Assembly: GCA_000727475.1 (NCBI GenBank)
Contig: KL647315.1
Span: 69,528-133,527, forward strand
DNA length: 64,000 nt
Reading direction: 5' to 3'
Origin: Sarcocystis neurona
Taxonomy: Eukaryota > Apicomplexa > Conoidasida > Eucoccidiorida > Sarcocystidae
A model generated the notes under the pieces. That model did no database searches, was not told the DNA's origin, and saw only the letters and a list, made by a program, of their open reading frames with translations. Positions 25,187-37,100 of this stretch are shown piece by piece. The position numbers and the translations under genes are program-made. The stretch's first letter is position 1, and every line of letters begins with the position of its first letter.

Positions 25187-28100
25187 TTGCTGTTGCTGCT
25201 GTTGCTGCTGCTGCTGTTGCTGCTGCTGCTGTTGCAGCTCTTGCGGCTGGCGCTGCTCTTGTCTCTGGCGCTGCTGTTGCTGCTGCCGTGTAGAAGATGG
25301 AGAGGGAGACACAACCCTCCTTCACGTCCCTTCAGCTGCTGCACTAGCGTCAACATGAATGAGGGAATATCGCTCTTCGCAATTTCGTTTATTAAGACGC
25401 TCGGATCCTGCAGCAGGCGGTGCAGCAGCGCCAGCAGCACGTCTCGCCAGGGCAGTATAGTAGCAACGCGCCCCTGCGTCCGACTCGCTGCCGCTGCGTC
25501 TGCTTCTGCTGCTGTCCTCCGCGGCGTTAGCGTCGTTTCGGCTGCAGCGAGGGCAAGCGCGTGACACGCTTCACAAGTCGTTGAATAATCAGCAGCAGCA
25601 GCAGAAGGACAAGGAGCCGCTGCAGCAGCCAAAGGATAAAACGGTTCACCAACCGCAGCAAGTCCGCTTATTGTAGCCGCGCCAGATGCTACTGCAGCAG
25701 GAGAGGAAGAACAAAGTGCAGCAGGAGGGCGAGACGCACCAGGAGCAGCAGCAGGAGGGCGAGACGCACCAGGAGCAGCAGCAGGAGGCAACAATGCTCC
25801 ACCGGGAAGCGGACGACCTACGGGAGTGGCGCGGGCAACACAGGCAGGACGAGCAGCGGCAGCAGGCGGAAAGTAGTCACACGGCAGAGCAGCAGCACAA
25901 ACGTGCAACGGCAGCGCAGGCAAAAATGTGAGAAGGTGGCAATTTGCTTTGATCTGCTGCAGCTGCTGGCGCTGCTGTGGTGATGCGACTGCAGCAGGAA
26001 TCTGTTGCGCTGCTGCGTGAGACGCCGGAGCAGGGGCTGCGGCTGCTGCTGTTTTCTCGGTTTTTACTGCTTCTGCGTCTTCCTCAGCAGAACAAGAAGC
26101 GAATCCAGGCGACTCGACGTTGGAGCAGGGATGCGTTGTCGAAACGCCTGAGGGAGAGATTGGCGAGGAAGAAGAAAAGCAGACAGCAGCAGGACGCGGC
26201 GGCGAAGGAGCAGGTTGGTAGACAACAGCAGCAGGAAGTTGCTGAGGAGGAAGGCAAGAAGCAGCAGGAGCGGCAGGTAGTCGGGACGAAGACGTCGCAG
26301 CAGCAGTGTGCGAAGAAGAAGCAGCAGCAGCACGGGAAGTCGGGAACGGCAGCGCCGCAGCACCAGGGGAAGGAAAGGCAGATGTAGCAGATGCGATAGC
26401 AGAGGGCGGCGCCAGCGGTGAAGACGAAGAACGCAGCTGCAGCAGCAACCGAGCAGCCGCAGGAGCGTCGTAGAAACTGCGGCTGAGGCGGACGTAAACC
26501 GGTAGTACATCAGCAACAGAGAGCCGCGTGAGTGGCTGCTGCTGCTGCAGCAAAGTCGAAGCCAGGAGCGCCACTAGTGCATGCAGACAGGTGGAATACT
26601 TCCCGCTAGCTACGGCCGCTGCTGCTGCTTCGGCAGCTGTTCTTGCTGCTCCTCCTGGTCCCGCTCCTGCTGTTTCTTCCGCGACTTGTGTGGATGAACT
26701 GGGCAGGACATGCAGCACCGCAGCCCCAGCCGAAATTGCTGCCGTTTCTACGCGAAGGCTTTTTCTCCGAGCAGCAGCCGCAGCGAGCACCGGACATTCC
26801 CCACCTGCTGCCGACGCTGCAACAATCTCAGCAGGCATGCAAAGAAAAGCACCACCAGTGGAAGCGGCTCTTTCCCTTGCTGCTTCTGCTGCGCCAGGAG
26901 GCAGCGCGTTGCTGTTGTCCTTCTGCGCTATCGCACCAGACTTGCTGCTGCTGCTGACTATGCTGCTCGACGTAGCACTAGGCTGACCACACCTGCTGCT
27001 TTCAGGAGCACGTCTGCTGCTGCTGAAGTTGGAGCGGTCGCTGATGCACCGTCCCGGGGTCCTGGCGCTGGCGTTGTGGGTCGTACAAGTATTGCTGCTG
27101 TCATTGCTGTTCTTCTCTTTCAGACGGTCACACGTCCCGCTGCCGCTGTGACTCTTGCTGCTGCTCCTCCCGCTTCCACTTGTGCTGCTGTTGCCTCTCC
27201 TGCTGCTGCTGCTGCATACGTCCTGCTGCTGCTGTTGCTGCTGCGGCGCGGAAGGCGCGGACACGACCACAGGCACGCGGAGATGAGAGAGAAGTGCGGC
27301 ATCTAAGATCGAGGACATAGGTGAAAGGGCGGATTTACTTGCCGTTGCTGCTATTGCAACTTCTGCTGTTATTGCAGCTTCTGTTGCTGTTGCAGCTTCT
27401 GGTGCTATTGCAGCTTCTGGTGCTATTGCAGCTTCTGGTGCTGTTTCAGCTTCTGCTGCTGTTGCAGCTTCTGCTGCTGTTGCAGCTTCTGCTGCTGTTG
27501 CGGCTTCTGCTGCTGTTGCAGCTTCTGCTGCTGTTGCAGCTTCTGCTGCTGTTGCAGCTTCTGCTGCTGTTGCAGCTTCTGCTGCTGGTTCAGCTACTGC
27601 TGCTGTTGCAGCTTCTGCTGCTTCTCGAGTTGCAGCGTCCACTGGCCTGGCAGCAGGTCCTCCGGCTGCTGTCGTCGCAGCAGGAGCCGCGTCTGCCTCT
27701 GAGATATGACCAGAAGCCAGAGACTCAGCAGCGGGGGCCACAAGTACAGCGTAGGCAGCAGCCGCAGGAACGGCACCTGCTGTAGCGGCACGAGAAACAG
27801 CAGCAGCAGAAGCACACGGCTCAGCGGCAGCAGCAGTGACCATTTCACCAGCAATAATACCAGCAGGATCTGTTGTAGCAAGAGAACTGGCGTTCTGCTG
27901 CGTCCACACCGCAGCAGCCCACTTTGAAGCGCGATGGGTAGACGTATGATCCAACGGCTTCGAACCCGGCGAAAACGCGGTCGCAGCAGTTGGAGCCGGA
28001 CAAAACGAAACAGGTGCAGCGGATTCGGCAGCAGCAGGGTCTGCGGCAGCACCAGGTAAAACAGCATGAGAAGGACGAGAAGAAGAAGAAGAACAACAGG

Positions 28101-31100
28101 CAGGAGCAGCAGCAGCAGCGGAGAATCGACCAGTTGCAGAAGAAGCAACAGGAGGGGCACAGGGAGCAGTCAAAGCATCACCGACAGGAGAAGAAGGAGA
28201 AGCAGCAGCTGCAGATGCCCCATCGACAAGAGGAGAAGAAGCAACAGCAGCAGCAGATGCCGCAGCGACAGGAGATGAAGCAGCAGTAGCAGAGGTCGCA
28301 GCGACACGAGGAGATGGAGCAGCAACAGCAGATGCCACAGCGACAAAAGAAGAAGCAGGAGCAGCACGTGTCCCCGCGACAAGAGGAGAAGACGCAGCAG
28401 CAGCAAAATGCAGCGATTTGTTGTTGAACACGAGGCGGACGGCGCCCTCTTGAGTCCACCGCAGGGCTGAGGCGATGGGCAGCAGCGCGCGGGCGATGGC
28501 TGCTGGGGACAGCTGCTGCAGCAGCGAGCAGCGGCTACTACAAAAACTCTTGAAGTCCTCTCTCTGCTGTTGCTGCTGCTCTCCCTGTTCCTCCTCTTCC
28601 CATGTCTGCTGTTCCTGCAGTGGCCCACCTGCTTCCTTCGTCCCCTGCCGTCGTTGCCCCTGTTGCTGCTGCTGCTTGTCCTGTGACGGATCTCTTACTG
28701 CTGATGGCTGCTGTCCCTGCAGTGGGATGACTGCCGGGGAGAGTTCCTGCTGATGTTGCAGCAGCAGATGCGCGTCCCCCAGCTCACAGGGCTGCGGCGG
28801 CTCCGCCGGTATAACAACCTGCTGCCGCCGCTGAGCTGGTGCCAGCTGTAGCTGTTTCTCTTGCCTCAGGCGCCCCGCAACAGCCAACTTCCGCGGCTGC
28901 TTCTCATCTTCCCCGCACAACAAATATTGCTCCACTTTTTCCCAAGAAGAAGCCTGATGTCCTTCTTGACTGACAACTTTCATTCGGTTTATGAAAGAGC
29001 TATGCGGCAGCAGCACTGCTTTCCTCCTGCTGCTGTTGCTGCTGTTGCTGCTGTTGCTATTCGCCTGGCTTCTGATGCTGCTCCTCGCCACGCCGATGCT
29101 GCTGCTGCTGCTCCCACTGCCGTGATTCGCCTGGATGCTGCCGATGCCCCCGATGCTGTCCCTGCCGTTGCCGGCGCCCCCAGAGCTGCTGCTGTTGCTG
29201 TTGCTGCTGCTGCTGTCTCCGCTACTGCAGGTGTCCGGCCTGCTGCCGCCTACCGTGTTCGCGTCTGGCGTGGGCACGCCAGGAGCTCCAGGAAGCGTCA
29301 GCAGCAAGAGCAGTTGTTCTGCTATTCGCCCGAAGAAAAAATGAAAAAAAAGGCAGGCTTGCTGCAGCTGCTGCTGCGTGTCGTCGAGCTGCGCATGCAC
29401 GGCCGCAACGGCCTCGTAAAAACAAGAGTCCCCCCGGATACACTTCATTCCAGTTGCGTGTGCGGCTGCAGGAGCGACACCAGCTGCAATGGACGGCACA
29501 GAAAAACAAACTACAGGGCCAGCAGCAGCGTCATACACAACAGTATCGTTGAGCAGCAGCAGCAGCATCACCACCACGAGCAGCAGCAGCAGCACGAGCA
29601 GCAGCAGGAGCAGCATGAGCAGCAAGAGGAGCAGAATGAGCAGCAGCAGGAGCAGCATGAGGAGCAGCATGAGCAGCAGCAGAAGCAGCATGGCGAACCG
29701 TCGCAGTTGCAGCAGCAGTATCAGAGGGAAGCGCGGAACAAGTAGCGTCATCTGGTGCAGCACCAGCGCAAAAAAAGGGGAGAAAGCAGCGCATTAAGAA
29801 GGGACACCCAAACCAGCAGCAACAGCAGGGGAAGCGAAGCCGCAGCCACGCTGATGGCGGCTTCAAAGACAGCAACACCAGCACGCAGAGGAAAGCCCAG
29901 CAGCAGCGCCATATCACCAGCTGCCCATGCACCTGCACCCTCCTAAACGGGAAAAGGCCCAGCGGCAGCAGCAGCAGCAGCGTGAATACCGCGCGCCGCA
30001 GCAGCTGCACGAGCGGCAGCAGCGCGAAGGGCAGCAGCGTGACTACTTCGAGCAGCAGCTGCACCAGCTGCACCAGCAGCAGCAGTAGCAGCAGCAGCAG
30101 TGGCAGCAGCAGCAGTGGCAGCAGCAGCAGTGGCAGCAGCAGCAGCGGCAGCAGCAGCTGCAGCGGCGGAAGCAACAGCAGCAGCAGAAGCAGCGGCAGC
30201 AACAGAAGCAGCGACAGCAGCAGAAGCAGCGGCAGCAGCAGAAGCAGCGGCAGCAGCGGAAGCAACGGCAGCAGCACAAGTAGCGGCAGCAGCACAAGTA
30301 GCGGCAGCAGCACAAGTAGCGGCAGCAGCAGAAGCAGCAGCAGCAGCAGAAGCAGCGGCAGCNNNNNNNNNNNNNNNNNNNNNNNNNNNNNNNNNNNNNN
30401 NNNNNNNNNNNNNNNNNNNNNNNNNNNNNNNNNNNNNNNNNNNNNNNNNNNNNNNNNNNNNNNNNNNNNNNNNNNNNNNNNNNNNNNNNNNNNNNNNNNN
30501 NNNNNNNNNNNNNNNNNNNNNNNNNNNNNNNNNNNNNNNNNNNNNNNNNNNNNNNNNNNNNNNNNNNNNNNNNNNNNNNNNNNNNNNNNNNNNNNNNNNN
30601 NNNNNNNNNNNNNNNNNNNNNNNNNNNNNNNNNNNNNNNNNNNNNNNNNNNNNNNNNNNNNNNNNNNNNNNNNNNNNNNNNNNNNNNNNNNNNNNNNNNN
30701 NNNNNNNNNNNNNNNNNNNNNNNNNNNNNNNNNNNNNNNNNNNNNNNNNNNNNNNNNNNNNNNNNNNNNNNNNNNNNNNNNNNNNNNNNNNNNNNNNNNN
30801 NNNNNNNNNNNNNNNNNNNNNNNNNNNNNNNNNNNNNNNNNNNNNNNNNNNNNNNNNNAGTAGCGGCAGCAGCAGAAGCAGCAGCAGCAGCAGAAGCAGC
30901 GGCAGCAGCAGTCAGCAGACCACGCGAGGTATCAGCGTCATCGACAGCAGCAGCACCGGCACCAGCCGTGGCAGCCCCAGGAGCAGCAGTTGCACAAGCC
31001 GTTGTAGCCTTTTGCACAGCAGCAACAGCAGTAATACCAGTGGCTGCCGTAGTCGTCTTCTGGGAGAGGAAACGCAGCAAAACAGAAGTAGCAGCGAAGC

Positions 31101-34100
31101 AGCAATCTTCAAGAAGTTAGAGGCAGGAGTCACGCTTGCAGTCACGGTAGCTGCCGTTGAAGCAGAGCCATCCGGCACGCGCCAGGATTACCGGCGACGA
31201 GAGAGCAGCAGCAGCATCTCACAGCAGCAGCAGCAACTTGGAAGCAGCAGCAGCATCTAGTAGTAGCAGCACCAGTTCGAAAGTAATAGCAGCAGCAGTG
31301 TCATCTAATAGCACCAGCAACATCAGCAGTTCGAAAGCAATGGCAGCAGCAGGAGCATCTAGGAGCAGCAGCAGCTGTTAGAAGTGATAGCAGCAGCAGC
31401 AGCATAGAGGAAATAGCAACAGCAGTATGCAGCAGCAGCAGCACAGGAGAACCACCATCGGCAAGAGCGTACAGGTAGTAGCAGCAGCAACGTCAAAGTC
31501 TTAACAGTAGCAGGACGAGGACGCAGGGCAGAATAGTCGCCGGAGCACCAGCTGAAGCAGTAACGGTAACCAGGGCAGGAACAAAGAAGGGAGCCTCACA
31601 CAGCGTGAGAAGCGACGGCAAGGGAAGCAGCAGAAGAAGCCGGGAAATAACTGCAGCAGTCAAAGCAAGAGGAGAAGCGGCAGCAGTGAAGAGGCAACGG
31701 GGCAGGACCCGAACAGCGCCCACAGCAGCTCTCGAAGCAGCAAAAACACGTTCAGAATCAATAGCAGAGGTACAATCAGGAAGGGCAAGATGCACAGCGG
31801 CAGCAGATGTGAGAAAGCAGCGGCAGCAGGGGAACGAGGAGAAAAGGGGGAGCACGAGGTGTCGACGCAGCAGCAGTGTGCAGCAGGCGTAGATGCGGCA
31901 ACAGCACCATCGGCAGGTTCATCAGCAGCTACGACAGGAACAGCAGCAGCAGGAGTACAAGCAACACATAGACAGGCACCGCAGCAGCAGTCGAAACACT
32001 ATTCTCTATACATTCACGTATACATATATATAGATATATACATGTCCTGTGATATGCATTTGCGTCTGTGTGAATGTAGGTGTATGTTGAATCACGTGGG
32101 CGCCTTTTCTTCTTCTTCGTAGCAGCAGCAGCAGAGGCCGGGTCCTACTTGCGTTCTTTATCAGAGCAGGAGGGGCAGGAGTGGCTCTGGGAGAAAGGCT
32201 GACATCAGCTGCTGGTGCCGCTCGTTTTCCCTTGGCACGACGCGCAGCGTTGAGCCGCAGCAGCTGCTTCTCCATCTGCTGTTGCCGCACTTGCAAGCCG
32301 TCGACTACTTTGCGCTGAAGCGACGCGAAGGCCCGGGTAATCTGAAGAACTGCTTCCACCACTTCTCTCCTCTGCTCTTCTACGCAGCCGTGCATCCCGC
32401 GTCTGCTACTGGCCGTGTTTCTGCTGCTGTCCGACTTCCTGTTGCTGTCCGACTTTCTGCTGCTGTCCGAGTTTCTGCTGCTGTCCAAGTTTCTGGTGCC
32501 GTTCGAGTTTCCGCTGCTGTCCGAGTTTCTGCTGCCGTCTAAGTTTCTGCTGCCGCCCGACTGTAGGCTAGTGCTGACGGCGCTGCTGCTGTCCGTCCCT
32601 CCGCTGTGGCTGCTGCTGCTGCGAAGCACGCTGACCAGCGAAGTGTCGCTTGGTTCCCTGCCCCTGCCGCTGCTGCTGCCGCTGCTGCCTGTTACGCTGC
32701 TGCTGCTGCAAGGCTCTACAGAAGAAGAAAGACGGGAAGGAGTAGAGAAAGAGGAAGGAGGAGAAGAAGAACAAGAAATAAGTTGCAGTTCGCCTATGAT
32801 TTTTTCTAGGATCCGAAAATAGATTCGGTGCACCACCCAGGACGACGCACGCAACAACGAGCGCTGCAAAGACCGCGGGGCTGCGACGGCTGCTACTGTT
32901 GCACCACTAGCATGCATACACTGCTTTTGTTTCCCCTTTCGTTCTAGCTCTTCCTGCTGCTGCTGCTGCCCCACGTGCCTCTGCTGCTGCTCCTGTTGCT
33001 GCCGTACTCGCATCTGACGTTTCTGCTGCCGCGTCTGCATCTGCTGCCCTTTCTCCGTCTCAGTCTGCTTCTCTTCCTTCGGTTCCCTCTGCTGCTGGCT
33101 CAGTTGTTGCTCGTTCACCAGCGTTTGCCGTTGCTCTGCCTGCGCTTGCGGCTGCCCGTGCTGCAGCTGCGAAGCAGTTGAGAAGCACGTGGCGCTGCCG
33201 CCGTCGCCCAGCTCCGGCAGCCGTTGAAAGAGGAGAACGTCGGTCTTTGCCAGGGCAGCAGCAACACGACTGACCACTGGCAGCTGCACCAGCGGCATGA
33301 CCCGCAGCAGCAACAGACTTCATGCGAATGACGACCATGCCCTATACATATGTAGGATAGCCCTGCTTTCGCGTGCTCATACACAGAGGTACATTTTTAC
33401 ATGTTGAACGCCTACGTATATATACGCGAACGCTCAGCTATATACACCTATAAAACGTTGCACAGATACACACATTTATATATATATACCTATGTATACG
33501 GACCGAAATATATACACAGACGCTGGTGAATATGGGTAGACTGTCTCTGTCTTTTTCTTCTCTCTCTCTCTTACATATATGTATATATATGTGAAGGCCG
33601 AGTTATGCTCACCTGTAGAACCCTTCATAGAGTACATATATATAGATATATATATTTTATACGCCCTGAAACATATGCACAGGTACTGGTGTATATGGGC
33701 AGGCTGTCTGTGTACACATACGTATACATACGTGAAGGCCCAGTTATATACACCTATATATATATACATACATACGCACCGAAACATGTACACAGATACT
33801 GTTGTGAACGGGTAAACTATATATACATATATATATATATATATGAGGGCCCAGTTATATATAGAGTCCTGCATAGATACACATATGTATAAATATATAT
33901 ATATACATATTTATACGCACCAAAATATCTACACAGATACTGGTGTATATGGGTAGACTGTCTATATATATATATATATATATGCATATATACGTGAAGG
34001 CCCACTTACATACTCCTATAGAACCCTGCATCGATACATATATATATACATATACATATATATGCACCGAACACAACTACCGGTGTATAAGGGTAGACTG

Positions 34101-37100
34101 TCTGTACCGGCTTTTACACATGTAGATAAAGATGTACTACGTGTAGGTTTCTGTACATGAGATGAGAAAGAAGACGACTTTTTGTAAGCGAGACTCTCCG
34201 CAGAATGTGACTCTATTATCCCATGGAGAGTAGACGAATGGGTGAGTTCTACGCAGGCTTTCACCGCTCTTGGCGCGTGCAGCAGGCACAGCTTGCGCCT
34301 CTTCAGCGTCTTCACAGATGTATCGAGGGTCCCCAGCGTCTCGCAGGCATGTCTCTCTATCCTTGTCTAAACGTGTCAGTAACAGAGGTGCAGCAACCAC
34401 CCGCTCATCTCAAAAAACGTGCCCCACGAAACAGAGTCACGCCCTCTGCCAGCAGCACGTCGCCTGCGAAAATACAGTCGGTCACCTACGCATATACATA
34501 TATTTATACTCTGCGCACATGCAGAGGTGCTTCCATACATATATATACGTGGTATGCACAGACGTAATCGTACCTATATATATACATTATATACATATAC
34601 ATGTATATAGATACATACATAGATACACAGGTGTGGTCTGCGCAAGCATAATAGTGCTTACATATATATGTGTATGTACAGGCTGCGCAAACGTATTCAT
34701 GCGCAGACCACATATACCTATACATATATATAAATAGATATATTCATATCTGTGTGATCTGGGGCAAGTGCAATCGTACCTTTGCATCTATACATATGTA
34801 TATATGTATACGTGTGTGTTTTTGCCTGTTCAAGCGAATGCTTCAGAGAATTCACCCAGACGGCTTCTCGCTCTATACGCACACACTCAAATATATATGG
34901 TGGGGGGTTACATGCAGCAGAGAGCCACAAATATATGTGGCGTCTTATACATATATACATATATACATATATATACGTATATATAGACATATGTATATAT
35001 ATATGTATAGATATAATAATATCCATGTGTGACCGAGGCGTTTTACATTTGTATTATATGTGGCACCTACTGTGCTATCACGTAGGCACGAGTAGACTAC
35101 TATCAGTCTTTGCGGCACAGCAGAGACATACGCGTGAAAATACATACATACGTACATATATATATATATGTGTATGTCAGTATGTTGATTAATACGTAGA
35201 GAGATAGAGAGACAGAAGAAGAGGGCAGAAAGACGACGAAATATTCGATAGCGTATTCGATGAATGCAGGTCCTTCTACGCATAAAACATATACGTGTAT
35301 ATACATGTATATGTTATTGACACTTAGAGAGACAGAGAGAGTAGAAAGAGAAAGGAAGTTTGACAGCGTGTTTCCCAGGTGCAGGTCGGATAGAAATAGA
35401 GGTGACTTTGGAGAAGATTAGCTGAGGAAAGTTTTCTTCAAAACATATGAACTCACTCGTAGTTTGCTGAGCATTTCTCCTTTCAGCAGCCGGCCCGCGC
35501 AACGGAACCAAAAGGCGTCTCTTTGTACGTTGCACCACTCCTCGTCCTCCTCCTCTTCTTTTCTCTCTCGACTCTCCTCTCCTTCATTATCCCCTTCCTC
35601 GTCTATCCCTCGCAGTCTCCTTGCGCTGCTGTTGCCTCTTCGCGTGCTGCTGCTGGCACTGTGGTGGGAGGAGGCCCTGCAGCTCTCTGCAGCCGCTGCC
35701 ATGCATGCCGCCAGCTGGTTCCCAAGCAGCTGGTGTAGATCTGTACACTTCATCAAATGCAGCAGCTCATGTTTTGCCGAGGGAAGAGCTGCTGCTGCTT
35801 GAAACGCACGCACTATTTCAGAAGGAGACAGTCCTCCCGCTGCACCCCGTGCGCCTGTTTCACCTCCTCTTGCTGCTGGCCCTGTTGCTGCTGCTGCTGC
35901 TGCATCAAAGTGCTGCTGCTGCCCCACCAGCGCTCCGCTTCGTCTTCGCTCCCACCTGTCTTGGCTCTGCAACACAGCACGAGGGAACGTGCTTCCCACT
36001 GCTGCTGCTCTTGCTGCCCTGCTTGCTTCCTGTCTTCCTCCTTCTGCTGCTGTCTGTGCTGCTCTCAGGGCTCCTCCTGCGTCCTCGGCTGCTGTTGCTG
36101 CTGCTCCTGCTGCTGCGGCTGCCGTCTCTGCTTCTGCCGCTCCACGCCCACAATCTCCCGCCCCCGCTGCCTCAACAAGACGCTCTCCGTCGGCTGCGGG
36201 CCTTGCTGCTGCTGTTGCTGCTGCATAAGGTGTTGCTGCAGATGCTACAGCGATGTGGTGCAGCGTCCTTCTGGGAGATGTCTCGCAGCAGCGTCCGGCT
36301 TCTGTGCGTGACCCAGGGAGCGGCAGCAGCGGAAGCGAGCAGAAGCGGAAGGTGCTGGCAGCAGCAACAGCAGCACGAGCAGGCGCAGCAGCACTGGGAG
36401 CAGCAGCAGGAGAAGGAGGGGCAGGAAACGTGGCAAAAGCATCGCCAGGGGGAAACGCATGCAGAGGCAAAAACGACGCACACGTACACAAAATTTTTGT
36501 TTGTACGAATGAATATTGCAGTGACAAGTGGAGTTTGTTGATGTAGGCAAGTATGGCAGGGTGGGACAGAAACGAAGAAAACGCCAGGTTTCCCGCACCA
36601 TCTCCTGCTTTCTTCCTTTTCGTTGCTGCTGCTGTTCCTCTTCCTTCTCCTTTTCCTGCTTCCCACCAACACGCGTCATATTTCTTTACTGGTGCTGCGC
36701 CTTCTTCTTCTCTCCCCTCCTCTCGTCCCGCTGCTGCTTTTTCTCCTGTTCTGTCGGATTCTGCCACTGCGTCTGCTGCTGCTTCTGCATCACTTGCTGC
36801 TGCCGTGGGCCCTGCACCATCTGCTGGCGCTGCAGTTCCCGCCTCCTCTCGCTCAGACACGTCCCCTCCCCCCGCCTTTCTGTCTCTTGCTGCTGGTGCT
36901 GCTGCTCGTCTCTCTTCACTGCAACTGCCTTTGGACGCTAATCTTTCTCTGCGTTTTCCCTGGTGTCCTGCTGCGATGTGTGCTGCTGCTCTCCTTGTTA
37001 AGCATCCTGCTGCTCCTGATCCGCCTGCGCCTGCTCCCGCTCCTCCTGCTGTCGCTGCTCTCGCTCCTACTCCTGCTCCACCTGCTCCACCTGCTCCTCC

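Noticed and set aside
27321..27785. Plus-strand Leu-rich ORF
   Set aside because: It is the antisense reading of the 18-bp repeat in gene B; Leu homopolymer from ctg/ttg triplets is an artefact.
35621..36541. 306-codon plus-strand ORF
   Set aside because: It is antisense to the gene B exon, Leu/Cys-rich, and lacks motifs or splice support; the minus frame contains the helical repeat and phase-matched ends.
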